Shown in pieces: positions 1 to 7,841 of a stretch of 32,761 nucleotides of DNA. How positions within the stretch are numbered: the stretch's first letter is position 1; each line of letters starts with the position of its first letter. The notes under the pieces were generated by a model. The model was not told where the DNA came from and did not search any database. It saw nothing but the letters and a program-made list of their open reading frames with translations. Source of the DNA: Pseudonocardiaceae bacterium. GTDB lineage: Bacteria > Actinomycetota > Actinomycetes > Mycobacteriales > Pseudonocardiaceae. The stretch lies in NCBI GenBank assembly GCA_009377865.1, contig WHTH01000044.1, positions 1-32,761 of the forward strand, in the 5' to 3' direction. Made by a program: the position numbers and the translations under genes.

Positions 1-163
1 CACCCGGTCCGACAGAGTCGCTCCTCGCTCAGGCGGCGAGGGCGAACTCGCGCTGACTAGAGTCGGCGCTTATTTGGTTGCGATGACGCTTAACGGTGGT
101 CTCTCGCCTGCACCGGCACGCTTCCCACTGACTCAACGTCCGGAGTCGAAACCGTTCACCCCC
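1..163 (-). ncRNA. ssrA: tmRNA (ssrA), 3' end cut by window edge
   Basis: Transfer-messenger RNA, which with SmpB rescues ribosomes stalled on broken mRNA and tags the unfinished protein for degradation. On the minus strand the RNA opens with GGGGGTGAACGGTTTCGAC near position 163, the standard tmRNA 5' end. About 96 bases further in comes the tag reading frame (29-67). The 3' tRNA-like end lies beyond position 1, so only the 5' part is present. smpB is only about 1 kb upstream on the same strand, a common actinobacterial arrangement. The exact 5' end is placed by similarity of the first bases and may be off by a few. Confidence 0.93.
29..67 (-). other. tmRNA proteolysis tag reading frame
   Basis: Within ssrA the minus strand reads GCC GAC TCT AGT ... 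GCC GCC TGA, encoding the tag ADSSQREFALAA followed by a stop. The first alanine of the mature tag would come from the charged tmRNA itself. The C-terminal ALAA is the degron recognised by ClpXP-type proteases. The well-known mycobacterial tag is ADSHQRDYALAA, so this version differs at three inner positions and ends in the same degron. Confidence 0.93.
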
Positions 164-208
164 TTGCTCAGGTTGGGACGGTCATCATAACGCACCGGGG
201 CCGCCACA

Positions 209-1180
209 TCATCCAACAGGCGACGATTGATTCCGTGCCGCCGCCCGCTGCAGCAGTGCCGCCGGGGTGTCGTGGCAGACCGTGCGCAGGAACGCGGTGC
301 CGAGCCGGTCGTCCGCGACGGCCCATGACGTGATCGCCCGCAGCTGGGTGGCGTAGTCGTAAGGGATGTTGGGGAAGTCAGTGCCCAGCACGATCCGGTC
401 AGCGACGCCGACCAGCCGCGCCGCCCAATCTCGCGGCAGCGGGGCGGTCGACTCGACGAACGGGACACCGACCATGGTGGTGTCGAGGTAGACCCGCGGG
501 TAGCGGTCGACGAGGTCCAGGGCCGCCTCGTGGTCGGGCATCCCGGCATGCGCGAGCACCGCGGTGAGCCGCGGATGCGCGGTGAGCACCTCCTCGAAAA
601 CGTCGAGGCCGGTGAACCTGCCCGGCATCGGCCCGTGACCGCAGTGCACGATCACGGGCAGCCCCGCCTCGGCGAGCAGCCCCCACGCGGAGTCCAGCAG
701 GGCGTCGCGCGGGTCGAAGTCGCCGACCTGTACGTGCACCTTGATACAGCGCGCCCCGGCCCGCACCGCGTCGGCCAGGTAGTCGTCAACCCCCGGTTCC
801 GGGTAGAGTGTGGCGGTCGGCACGGCCTCCGGAACCTCGGCGGAGAAGTCGGACACCCACCCGTTGAGCCAGGCGGCCATGCCGGGCTTGTGCGGGTAGA
901 CCAGCGGAGCGAACTCGCGCACACCCAGCTTGCGCAGGATGGCCAGGCGCTCAGCCTCGGGCAGCCGGTAGTGCACCGGCCAGTCGACGCCGTAATGCTC
1001 GCGCGCCGCGTCGAAGTACGCCCAGACCTTCGCCATCACCCGCTCGGGCAGGAAGTGCACGTGGGCGTCGACCAGCCCGTCGAGCCCCAGCGCAGCCGTC
1101 CACGCGGGCACGTCGGCATCGTCGACCGGCGGGGCGGCCAGTGGGTCCCGGCCGGCCAGGCCATGCGAGCAGCGGCTCAC
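209..1180 (-). CDS. Amidohydrolase family protein (amidohydro_2 type)
   Basis: A 323-residue metal-dependent hydrolase of the amidohydrolase superfamily (TIM barrel, PF04909-like). Visible landmarks are the HxH motif (H40, H42), a basic strand KVHV (K147, H149), VHCGHG (H179), LAHAG (H211) and GTDFP (D268), in the order expected for the metal site. The substrate cannot be told from sequence; the subfamily covers decarboxylases and hydrolases of small acids or lactones. The start is GTG at 1180, which overlaps the smpB stop as GTGA, so the gene is probably translationally coupled to smpB. Its position between smpB and ssrA is not part of the trans-translation machinery. Confidence 0.88.
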   Translation of the reverse strand: MSRCSHGLAGRDPLAAPPVDDADVPAWTAALGLDGLVDAHVHFLPERVMAKVWAYFDAAREHYGVDWPVHYRLPEAERLAILRKLGVREFAPLVYPHKPGMAAWLNGWVSDFSAEVPEAVPTATLYPEPGVDDYLADAVRAGARCIKVHVQVGDFDPRDALLDSAWGLLAEAGLPVIVHCGHGPMPGRFTGLDVFEEVLTAHPRLTAVLAHAGMPDHEAALDLVDRYPRVYLDTTMVGVPFVESTAPLPRDWAARLVGVADRIVLGTDFPNIPYDYATQLRAITSWAVADDRLGTAFLRTVCHDTPAALLQRAAARNQSSPVG

Positions 1181-1653
1181 CCCATGCCCTTGATACGGCG
1201 GCCCACCGCACGCTGCACCTCACGCTGCGCGTCGCGCTTGGCGATGTCAGCGCGTTTGTCGTGCTTGCGCTTGCCCCGGGCGAGCGCAAGCTCGACCTTC
1301 ACCTTGCCGTCGGAGAAGTACATCGCCAGCGGCACCAGCGACAGCCCGCTCTCCCTCGTCTTGCCGATCAGGCGGATGATCTCGTGGCTGTGCAGCAGCA
1401 ACTTGCGGATGCGCCGGGGCTCGTGGTTGGTCCAGCTCCCCTCGCTGTAGACGGGGATGTGCACCCCCCGCAGCCAGACCTCACCGTCCGAGACGTCGGC
1501 GAAGGCGTCGGCCAGCGACGCCCGCCCGGCGCGCAGCGACTTGACCTCGGTGCCGGTGAGCACGATCCCCGCCTCGTAGGTGTCGAGCACCGAGTACTCA
1601 TGCCGTGCCCTCCGGTTGGACACGATCACTTTCCGGCCGCGCTCCTTACTCAC
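1177..1653 (-). CDS. smpB: SsrA-binding protein SmpB
   Basis: A 158-residue tmRNA-binding protein, the obligate partner of ssrA in ribosome rescue. It has the typical opening with [10 protein letters not shown], the GTEVKSLR segment and the [13 protein letters not shown] region near the C-terminus that precedes the basic tail entering the decoding centre. Length matches the family (about 150-160). Translation starts at GTG 1653, just 3 bases after the ftsX stop on the opposite side of the gap, so ftsE, ftsX and smpB look like one minus-strand operon. The downstream amidohydrolase overlaps it by 4 bases. Confidence 0.97.
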   Translation of the reverse strand: MSKERGRKVIVSNRRARHEYSVLDTYEAGIVLTGTEVKSLRAGRASLADAFADVSDGEVWLRGVHIPVYSEGSWTNHEPRRIRKLLLHSHEIIRLIGKTRESGLSLVPLAMYFSDGKVKVELALARGKRKHDKRADIAKRDAQREVQRAVGRRIKGMG

Positions 1654-1656
1654 GGG

Positions 1657-2559
1657 TCAGGTCCGCACGTAGAGCCGCAGCGTGACGTAACCGGTCACCG
1701 CCGAGATCCCGGCGCCCACCAGCAGCAGTACCGGCGAGATGAATGCGATGTCGGAGAGCGTGATACGCGGCACGATGCCCGCCTCGAACACGTCGGCGAG
1801 CACGACGTCGATGAACGCGGTCTTCGCGGTCGTCAGGCCGACCACGGCCAGCACGCCGCCGATGAGTCCCGCCACGACCGCCTCCAGCAGGAACGGTAGC
1901 TGGGTGTACCAGCGAGTGGCGCCGGTCAGCCGCATGATTCCGACCTCGGTCCGGCGGGTGAACGCGGAGACCTGGATCGTGTTGGAGATCAGCAGCAGCG
2001 CGGCGAGCGCCTGCACCAGTGCCACCGCGAACGTCGCGTTGCGCACCCCTGAGAGCGTCTGGAACAGCTCCTCCAGGTATTCCCCCTGGTCCTGCACCCG
2101 GTCCACCCCGGCCCGGCCGGTGAACTCCTGCGCGATCACGTCGAAGCGTTGCGGATCGGCCAGCTTCACCCGGAACGACGCCGGAAGGGCCTCGGGCCGG
2201 GCGAGCTCGCGCAGCTCGGGCTGAGACTCGAAGATCTGCTGGAACCGGTTGAACGCGTCCTCGCGGCTCTCGAAGGCGACCGACTCCACGCCGGAGGTGG
2301 CCTCCAGCTCCGCGCGCAGGCTGCTACACGGCTCCGCCGAGCATTCCGGGTCGTTCGCGCTGACATCCTCGCTGAGGAAGACCGCGACCTCGACCCGGTC
2401 GTAGTACAGGTCCTGCATCCGGTCGATGGTGGTGACCACGAGTAGGCCACCACCGAGCAGACCGAGCGAGATCGCGGTGGTGAGGATCATCGCCACGGTC
2501 ATCGTGAGGTTGCGGCGAAGGCCGGTGACGACCTCGCTGAACACGAAGCTGGCGCGCAT
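1657..2559 (-). CDS. ftsX: Cell division ABC transporter permease FtsX
   Basis: A 300-residue membrane subunit of the FtsEX complex, which couples septal ring assembly to peptidoglycan hydrolase activation. The N-terminal cytoplasmic stretch is followed by one membrane segment (about residues 20-43), a large extracellular domain (about 45-170) and three further membrane segments (about 175-200, 218-242 and 270-292), the expected FtsX topology. The extracellular domain contains two cysteines (ECSAEPCS), as in other actinobacterial FtsX, where it contacts a hydrolase such as RipC. Lies directly downstream of ftsE with a 41-base gap. Start is ATG at 2559 with only a weak ribosome binding site. 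Confidence 0.97.
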   Translation of the reverse strand: MRASFVFSEVVTGLRRNLTMTVAMILTTAISLGLLGGGLLVVTTIDRMQDLYYDRVEVAVFLSEDVSANDPECSAEPCSSLRAELEATSGVESVAFESREDAFNRFQQIFESQPELRELARPEALPASFRVKLADPQRFDVIAQEFTGRAGVDRVQDQGEYLEELFQTLSGVRNATFAVALVQALAALLLISNTIQVSAFTRRTEVGIMRLTGATRWYTQLPFLLEAVVAGLIGGVLAVVGLTTAKTAFIDVVLADVFEAGIVPRITLSDIAFISPVLLLVGAGISAVTGYVTLRLYVRT

Positions 2560-2600
2560 CGGGAGTCGGGGTTCCTCGCCTCAGGGGTCGTCGGGGGTGT

Positions 2601-3290
2601 CTAACGGCCCACGCCGTAGACGCCACGGGCGTCGTCGCGGACGAGCTGTCCGAGCTGCAGCTCGACCACGCGGCGCCGCATGGAGTCGACGATGGAGTGG
2701 TTGTGGGTGGCCATCATGACGGTCGTGCCGGTGCGGTTGATCCGCTCGAGCAGCAGCATGATGTCCTGGCTGATCTCGGGGTCCAGATTGCCGGTCGGCT
2801 CATCGGCCAGCAGCACTAAGGGGCGGTTGACGAACGCCCGCGCAACCGCGACGCGCTGCTGCTCGCCGCCGGACAGCTCGTAGGGCATGCGCTCCGACTT
2901 GCCGTCCAGCCCGACCATCTCCAGCACCTCGGGCACCACCTTCTGGATGGTGTGCCGCGGCTTGCCGATCACCTCGAGGGCGAACGCCACGTTCTCCGCG
3001 ACGGTCTTGTTGTTGAGCAGCCGGAAATCCTGGAACACGCAGCCGACCCGCTGGCGTAGCTGGGGCACCCGGCGGCGGGAGAGCTTGCCGACGTTCCAGT
3101 CCGCGACGAAGACGTCGCCCTTGGTGGGCATCTCCTCCCGCAACAGCAGCCGCAGGAACGTCGACTTACCAGAGCCGGAGGGGCCGATGAGGAAGACGAA
3201 CTCGCCCTTGTCCACCTCCACCGACACGTTGTCGAGGGCGGGCCTGGTGGACGTCTTGTAGGCCTTGCTGACGTGCTCGAGCCGGATCAC
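2601..3290 (-). CDS. ftsE: Cell division ATP-binding protein FtsE
   Basis: A 229-residue ABC ATPase that pairs with FtsX at the division site. Walker [10 protein letters not shown] (36-44), Q-loop FQDF, ABC signature LSGGEQQ (139-145), Walker B LVLLADEP (158-165) and the switch histidine H196 in ATHNHS are all present, so it should be catalytically competent. Length matches FtsE. The start codon is GTG at 3290. prfB lies 52 bases upstream on the same strand, the conserved prfB-ftsE-ftsX-smpB order seen in actinobacteria. Confidence 0.97.
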   Translation of the reverse strand: MIRLEHVSKAYKTSTRPALDNVSVEVDKGEFVFLIGPSGSGKSTFLRLLLREEMPTKGDVFVADWNVGKLSRRRVPQLRQRVGCVFQDFRLLNNKTVAENVAFALEVIGKPRHTIQKVVPEVLEMVGLDGKSERMPYELSGGEQQRVAVARAFVNRPLVLLADEPTGNLDPEISQDIMLLLERINRTGTTVMMATHNHSIVDSMRRRVVELQLGQLVRDDARGVYGVGR

Positions 3291-3342
3291 GGGCGGCGAG
3301 TCTACCCACGGGCAGCCCGGCGACCGGACACGGCGTGGCGGT

Positions 3343-4455
3343 TCAGCGCGCCGCCGGGGCGACCTGTTGCTTGCGCCAGCGAATACCGGCCTCGAGGAGG
3401 CCGTCGATCTCGCCGTCGAGCACGGCGCTCGGGTTCCCCACCTCGTAGTCGGTACGCAGGTCCTTGACCATCTGGTAGGGGTGCAGCACGTAGGAGCGCA
3501 TCTGGTTGCCCCAGGAGCTGCCCTCCCCCTTGAGCGCGTCGAGTTCGGCCTGCTCTTCCTGCCGCTTGCGGTCCAGCAGCCGCGACTGCAGCACCCGCAG
3601 CGCGGCGGCCCGGTTCTGGATCTGGGACTTCTCGTTCTGGCAGGACACCACGATCCCGGTCGGGAGGTGGGTCATGCGCACCGCAGAGTCCGTGGTGTTG
3701 ACGCTCTGCCCGCCGGGGCCCGAGGAGCGGAACACGTCGATGCGCAGGTCGTTGTCCGGGATGTCGATGTGATCGGTGGTCTCGGTGACCGGCAGCACCT
3801 CCACCCCGGCGAAGGACGTCTGCCGGCGGCCCTGGTTGTCGAACGGCGAGATCCGCACCAGCCGGTGGGTGCCCTGCTCGACCGAGAGCGTGCCGTAGGC
3901 GTACGGGGTCCGCACGGCGAAGGTGGCCGACTTGAGGCCGGCCTCCTCGGCGAAGGAGGTGTCGTAGACCTCCGTGGGGTAACCGTGCCGCTCGGCCCAG
4001 CGCAGGTACATCCGCATCAGCATCTCGGCGAAGTCCGCCGCGTCGATGCCGCCGGCTTCCGACCGGATGGTCATCAGCGCATCGCGCTCGTCGTACTCGC
4101 CCGACAGCAACGTGCGAACCTCGAGCGCGGAGATCTCCTCGCGAAGCTCGGTCAGCTCGGTATCGGCCTCGGCCCTTGTCGACCGGTCGTCCTCCGCCTC
4201 GGCGAGCTCGTAGAGCACCTCGACATCGTCGAGGCGCTGCCGCAGACCGGTGATCCGGCGCAGGTCGCCCTGCCGGTAGGCGAGCCGGCTGTTCACCTGC
4301 TGGGCGTGCTCCCCGTCGTCCCACAGGTCCGGCCGTCCGGCCTCGTCCTCGAGCGCTGCGACCTCTTCGCGCAGCCGGCCGATGTCCACCACGGCCTCGA
4401 TTCCGGTCAGCATGGTGGCCAAGGCCTTGAGATCGGCTGCGACGTCGGCATTCAC
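3343..4455 (-). CDS. prfB: Peptide chain release factor 2
   Basis: A 370-residue class I release factor that reads UGA and UAA stop codons. It carries the RF2 codon-recognition tripeptide SPF (203-205) and the catalytic GGQ loop (248-250 in [10 protein letters not shown]). The N-terminal helical domain covers residues 1-110. The frame is open from GTG 4455 to the end, so the programmed +1 frameshift that controls RF2 in most bacteria is absent, as is usual in actinobacteria. Whether the start is GTG 4455 or the ATG four bases inside another frame is settled by frame: only GTG 4455 is in phase. Confidence 0.96.
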   Translation of the reverse strand: MNADVAADLKALATMLTGIEAVVDIGRLREEVAALEDEAGRPDLWDDGEHAQQVNSRLAYRQGDLRRITGLRQRLDDVEVLYELAEAEDDRSTRAEADTELTELREEISALEVRTLLSGEYDERDALMTIRSEAGGIDAADFAEMLMRMYLRWAERHGYPTEVYDTSFAEEAGLKSATFAVRTPYAYGTLSVEQGTHRLVRISPFDNQGRRQTSFAGVEVLPVTETTDHIDIPDNDLRIDVFRSSGPGGQSVNTTDSAVRMTHLPTGIVVSCQNEKSQIQNRAAALRVLQSRLLDRKRQEEQAELDALKGEGSSWGNQMRSYVLHPYQMVKDLRTDYEVGNPSAVLDGEIDGLLEAGIRWRKQQVAPAAR

Positions 4456-4516
4456 GACTCTCCAGCGTAGTCCGTGCCCGCCAACTCGCCCCTTCTGCCG
4501 TCAAGCCCTCCCCCCG

Positions 4517-4573
4517 TTGCCGTCAAGGGCACCGCCACGGCGTCGGACGCAGTGAAGGTGCCCTTGACGGCAA
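4517..4573. repeat. REP-like inverted repeat with 17-bp arms
   Basis: Two perfect 17-bp arms, TTGCCGTCAAGGGCACC at 4517-4533 and its exact reverse complement at 4557-4573, enclose a 23-base loop that itself contains the small palindrome GCGTCGGACGC. Degenerate half copies lie on both sides (CTGCCGTCAAGCCCT just before, AAAGGGTCCCTT just after). It sits upstream of prfB in a gene-poor gap. I remember closely similar GTCAAGGGCACC palindromes scattered between genes in Amycolatopsis genomes, which suggests a REP/MITE-like dispersed element. It could also fold as a transcript-ending stem. Confidence 0.7.
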
Positions 4574-4631
4574 TAGGGCTACCAGCAGTCGCAGTAAAGG
4601 GTCCCTTCGCGGCGCACTGGGTGCCCGCACT

Positions 4632-5108
4632 GTGCTGGACATCGGTGGCAGGTCGCCCAGCGTCAGCTCGACGGCCTCACCGCCCGGGCACCGGGGCAGA
4701 TCAACGGCCGTCGGTGTCGACGGGCGGCCCGATGTCGTGCGGGTGCGCTGGGAGCCGCCAGTGCGACCTGCGCGGACCAGCGAGATCGCACTCGATGCGG
4801 GCCCGGCCCACGCCGGGCAACCGCATCGAGGTCACCTACGACCCCTCCGATCCCACCGTGCCACGCTGCCCGGCCGGTGCGTCGACAATCCCGCGCGCCC
4901 GGACGCCGACACCGCCCGTCGCGCTCGTGAGGCGACGCTGTGGCGGCACCTGCGGGTCGATCTCGCGCTGGCGATCCCGGCGCCGCTCGTCGGGTTGTTC
5001 TGGGCCTACCTGGATGGCGGCGGCGTCGGTTCCTGGACCGGGGCGACCGCCGTCGCCGCCGTAGTGGCGATGTGGACCGGTGCCTATCGTGGCTCCGACC
5101 CGTCCTGA
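4632..5108 (+). pseudogene. Decayed DUF3592-like membrane protein gene
   Basis: No single frame gives a convincing protein, but pieces in different frames do. One frame (near 4700-4790) reads VVRVRWEPPVRP. A second (about 4800-4862) reads GNRIEVTYDPSDPTVPR, which resembles the RVxVxYDPxDP signature of DUF3592 proteins. The first frame resumes at about 4875 with a helical stretch and a hydrophobic membrane segment (LALAIPAPLVGLFWAYL) ending at the stop at 5106-5108. At least two frameshifts would be needed to join them. The likely reading is a dead DUF3592-type gene; an alternative is one intact 158-residue ORF of unknown function. Confidence 0.4.
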
Positions 5109-5154
5109 CCTCCACCCGACCCGGGCGTGTCCGTTTCGTAGGGTGTATCGGCCG

Positions 5155-5658
5155 TCATCCGGCCGGGATGGAGTCGATCAGCTTGATCATAGCTCTGACG
5201 TGGGCGACGGTGAAGTCGGCGACCGCCTTGCTGTAGGGGTCGGCTGCCTGCTTCGCCTCCGCCCGCGCGATGGACAACTGTTCACCGTAGGCCTCGCGAG
5301 CGCTGCTGACCAGGGCATTGCGCTGCTTGGGGGTCAGCGAGTTCGCATGCAGCAGACGCAGGATCAGCGGGCTGCGCATGCTGTCGACCCCGGGTACGGA
5401 GTTCAGCCACGCCTTGAACGCACGCCTACCAGCTGCAGTGATGACGTACTGCTGGCTGGAGCGGGGCCCCTGCTTACCCAGTCGCAGCAGCCCGGCATCG
5501 GTCAACGAGGGCAGCTCGCGGTAGACCTGGCTGCGGGTGACCGAGAAGAACGATCCGAAGCGCTGCCGCGCTACCGCGACGAGCTGGCCGCCGGTCATCG
5601 GCCCCTCGTGCTGCAGCAGGCCGAGCAGGGCGGCTGATGTGGCGTTGAGATCGCTCAT
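5155..5658 (-). CDS. PadR family transcriptional regulator
   Basis: A 167-residue repressor of the PadR group. The N-terminal winged helix (about residues 7-80) includes the family pattern LLGLLQHEGPMTGGQL and SQVYRELPSLTDAGLL. The C-terminal half is helical (about 90-160) and fits the dimerisation domain of the Vir-like PadR subfamily. PadR proteins usually repress a neighbouring gene and release DNA on binding a small aromatic or drug ligand. The nearest candidate target is the LLM oxidoreductase 92 bases upstream on the same strand, but this pairing is inference. Confidence 0.88.
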   Translation of the reverse strand: MSDLNATSAALLGLLQHEGPMTGGQLVAVARQRFGSFFSVTRSQVYRELPSLTDAGLLRLGKQGPRSSQQYVITAAGRRAFKAWLNSVPGVDSMRSPLILRLLHANSLTPKQRNALVSSAREAYGEQLSIARAEAKQAADPYSKAVADFTVAHVRAMIKLIDSIPAG

Positions 5659-5750
5659 CCCACTACCGTGCCACGCTCACCGCGCGCTGTCCACAGTGGC
5701 CGTCGGCGCGTCCATTGTGGCAGCCTCATCCCGGTGCGGTGCGGACGCGG

Positions 5751-6794
5751 TCAGGACTCTGCGAGCTCGCGGACCTGCTCGATCAGCCGCACCCGCTGCT
5801 GGGAGGTCCCGGCCAGCGGGGTCACGTTCAGCGTCGTCGCGCCGGCCTCGCGCATCGCCGCGAGCCGTTCGCGCACGTATCCCTCCGACCCGATCAGCGA
5901 CGTCTTGCGCACCAGGTCGTCCGGCACGGCGGCCGCAGCCCCCTCCTTCTTGCCGTCGAGATAGAGGTCCTGGATCAGCTCGGCCTCGGCCTCGAAGCCG
6001 TAGCGCTTGGCGAGGTCGTTGTAGAAGTTACGGCCCTTGGCCCCCATCCCGCCGATGTAGAGCGCGAGCATCGGGCGCACCCCGTCGAGCATCCCCTCGA
6101 CGTCGTCACCGATGGCCAGCGGTGCCGCCACCACGACGTCGAGCTCGGGCAGCGACGGGTCGCGGCGCGCCCGGCCCTGCGCCAGTGAGTCTCCCCACAC
6201 CGCGGACGCCTCCTCGGGCAGGAAGAAGAGCGGCTCCCAGCCCTCGGCTATCTCCGCCGTCATCGCCACATTCTTCGGCCCGATCGCCGCGATCACGATC
6301 GGGATGCGCTCGCGCACCGGGTGGTTGATCAGCTTGAGCGACTTGCCCAGCCCGGTGCCCTGCTCGGCAGGTAGCGGGATCTGGTAGTGGCGGCCCTGGT
6401 GCTCGACGCGCTCGCGGCGCCACACCTGCCGGCAGATGTCGACCAGCTCGCGGGTGCGTCCCAGTGGCGCGGTGTAGGGCACGCCGTGGAAGCCCTCGAT
6501 CACCTGTGGCCCGGATGCGCCGATACCGAGGGTGAACCGGCCGCCGGAGACGTAGTCGAGGCCGGCCGCCGTCATCGCGGTCAGCGATGGCGTCCGGGTG
6601 TAGATCTGCAGGATCCCCGACGCGATCTGCAGCCGTTCGGTTCGCGCGGCGATGAACCCCAGCTGGCTCACCGCATCGAAGCTGTAGGCCTCGGGAACGA
6701 ATACGATGTCCAATCCGGCCTTCTCGTACTCGGCCAGCTCGGCGACGGTTTCGGTGAACCCGCCGCTGTAGGTCAGGGGCATGCCGATCCGCAC
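5751..6794 (-). CDS. LLM class F420-dependent oxidoreductase
   Basis: A 347-residue flavin- or F420-dependent oxidoreductase of the luciferase-like monooxygenase fold (TIM barrel). The N-terminus MRIGMPLTYSGG and the stretches VPEAYSFDAVSQLGFIAART, RLQIASGIL and GGRFTLGIGASGPQVIEGFHG are typical of the actinobacterial F420 branch. The substrate is unknown. Start is GTG at 6794, preceded by a strong GAGGAGGAG ribosome binding site at 6801-6809. Upstream lies the palindromic site array at 6845-6897, which may control it or may belong to the mobile remnant. Confidence 0.9.
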   Translation of the reverse strand: MRIGMPLTYSGGFTETVAELAEYEKAGLDIVFVPEAYSFDAVSQLGFIAARTERLQIASGILQIYTRTPSLTAMTAAGLDYVSGGRFTLGIGASGPQVIEGFHGVPYTAPLGRTRELVDICRQVWRRERVEHQGRHYQIPLPAEQGTGLGKSLKLINHPVRERIPIVIAAIGPKNVAMTAEIAEGWEPLFFLPEEASAVWGDSLAQGRARRDPSLPELDVVVAAPLAIGDDVEGMLDGVRPMLALYIGGMGAKGRNFYNDLAKRYGFEAEAELIQDLYLDGKKEGAAAAVPDDLVRKTSLIGSEGYVRERLAAMREAGATTLNVTPLAGTSQQRVRLIEQVRELAES

Positions 6795-6844
6795 GTCGCT
6801 CCTCCTCGTGTCCGTACCCGGCCCGGTATCCGCGCCACAAGCAT

Positions 6845-6897
6845 GCTTATCGTGGTTCCACTCGTTGCCAAAGCCACGATAAGTGCGCTTATCGTGG
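6845..6897. promoter_or_regulatory. Array of three TTATCGTGG half-sites, one perfect dyad
   Basis: GCTTATCGTGG occurs at 6845-6855 and 6887-6897, and its complement CCACGATAAG at 6874-6883. The last two make a perfect 24-bp inverted repeat (10-bp arms, TGCG centre). This lies 50-100 bases upstream of the LLM oxidoreductase start and looks like an operator for a dimeric regulator. It could equally be an arm-type or core site of a recombinase at the edge of the island. Confidence 0.6.
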
Positions 6898-7058
6898 GCG
6901 CGAGGGCGCTGACCTGGACTGATAGCTCCACACTATCCCTGACCTGCATGAATGTGTCGCAGGGTGTCGCATGGCGCAGCGCTGGAGTGTCACCGGGACG
7001 CACCGCAACGCGCCCCGGTCCTCATGAGTTCCCCATGGGGGACGGGCGTTTGTGGGGA

Positions 7059-7115
7059 CCGGCCGGTCACCGGGCGCCGTGGGGATGCGGGGGCGCTCGA
7101 CCGGTGACCGGCCGG
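7059..7115 (-). terminator. Terminator-like inverted repeat after the island's small genes
   Basis: CCGGCCGGTCACCGG at 7059-7073 pairs perfectly with CCGGTGACCGGCCGG at 7101-7115, leaving a 27-base loop. It begins 5 bases after the stop of the last small minus-strand gene of the island (7120). There is no T-run, as is common for actinobacterial terminators. The rest of the gene-free stretch 6795-7119 shows only the dyads at 6845-6897 and a TGTCGCA pair near 6957-6975. Confidence 0.5.
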
Positions 7116-7119
7116 AGCT

Positions 7120-7334
7120 TCAGGGCGGGCAGTGGCCGCTGGCCCGCGCCTCGGTGTTGGCGATCTCCTCGCCGATCCACTCCGGGCGGCCAGCCCCGAC
7201 CTCGCGTAGGCGCGGGCGCAGGGCACGCACGCGTAGGAGGCGGGGCCGCCCGGCCCGGAGTCCGCGAAAGGCACCGCGACGAGCACGCTGTCGCCCTCGG
7301 CAGTGGGCCGCTGGCAACGGCAGCAGGCCGTCAC
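7120..7334 (-). pseudogene. Small zinc-ribbon protein gene with frameshift
   Basis: From a GTG at 7334 the frame reads TACCRCQRPTAEGD and then YACVPCARAYA, two CxxC knuckles typical of small zinc-ribbon proteins in actinobacterial mobile elements. Past about position 7205 this frame turns to arginine/proline-rich nonsense, while a neighbouring frame continues sensibly with REVGAGRPEWIGEEIANTEARA and stops at 7120. Joining the two with one frameshift yields about 71 residues. Start overlaps the stop of the upstream gene (GTGA). Either the gene is dead or the sequence has an indel there. Confidence 0.55.
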
Positions 7335-7647
7335 TGCGGCCGTGCCCGCTGTAGCTCGAACAGCTCAGCGAGCACATCCTCGGCGCGGCCGTCGCGCTGC
7401 CACACCGCACCCGAGCAACCCGGCAGGTCGGTGGGCAGGATCAGCCCGCCGTCGTCGTGGGTGCGGTGCCGCATGGCCACACAGCGGTCCTCGCCCTCGA
7501 TCGCGACGGCATCGGTCCAAGTCGGTCCGATGCGCACGCGATCGCGACGGGCTCGCCGTGCCGGTCACGGATCAGCTCACCGCGCCACCCGTTCTCAGCG
7601 GTGAGGTGCCGCAGGTACGGCGTGGCCGCATACGTCGGCCCGGTCAT
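7331..7647 (-). pseudogene. Small hypothetical gene of the island, frameshifted
   Basis: Begins at ATG 7647 with MTGPTYAATPYLRHLTAENG and runs sensibly to about HGEPVAIA (near 7540). It then loses sense, while another frame takes over with RIGPTWTDAVAIEGEDRC and continues to FELQRARPQ and a stop at 7331 that overlaps the next gene. One frameshift near 7540 therefore joins two halves of a roughly 105-residue protein. Its start overlaps the stop of the membrane protein gene (ATGA). I do not recognise the family. An alternative is a shorter functional 68-residue protein from 7537. Confidence 0.5.
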
Positions 7648-7799
7648 CGCGCCACCGCCAGCCTGCGGCGGTGACGACCACGCTCCCGTGGCCGGGGCTG
7701 GTCACAAAGGCGCGGTTTTGGCACCAGCAGCACCAGCACGAGCGGGCCGAGCAGCACCGCCAGTAACAGCAGCACGTCAATGAGCATGCCGCGCACCAT
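7644..7799 (-). CDS. 51-residue single-pass membrane protein
   Basis: A very small ORF, MVRGMLIDVLLLLAVLLGPL at the start, followed by VLVLLV, a strongly basic tail (PRPRERGRHRRR) and a stop at 7644. The N-terminal 26 residues form one membrane helix and the tail should stay in the cytoplasm. The ATGA overlap with the following gene supports it as real. It lies downstream of the XRE regulator. I do not recognise the family; tiny membrane proteins like this are common in actinobacterial integrated elements. Confidence 0.6.
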   Translation of the reverse strand: MVRGMLIDVLLLLAVLLGPLVLVLLVPKPRLCDQPRPRERGRHRRRLAVAR

Positions 7800-7821
7800 C
7801 GCGGGCTGGGTGTGACGAGCT

Positions 7822-7838
7822 GTTTACCGCTCGTAAAC
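7822..7838. promoter_or_regulatory. GTTTAC-N5-GTAAAC inverted repeat
   Basis: A perfect 6-bp dyad between the XRE regulator stop (7842) and the start of the 51-residue membrane protein (7799), therefore in the leader of that small gene. It may be an operator or a short hairpin. The same half-sites recur with a longer spacer at 10300-10334. Confidence 0.4.
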
Positions 7839-7841
7839 CGC

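Noticed and set aside
4380-4455. Programmed +1 frameshift site in prfB
   Set aside because: Searched near codon 25; the frame is open throughout with no in-frame TGA, as expected in actinobacteria.
6773-7003. Short minus-strand ORF with a hydrophobic stretch upstream of the LLM oxidoreductase
   Set aside because: The hydrophobic part is produced by the TTATCGTGG repeats and the frame has no ribosome binding site.
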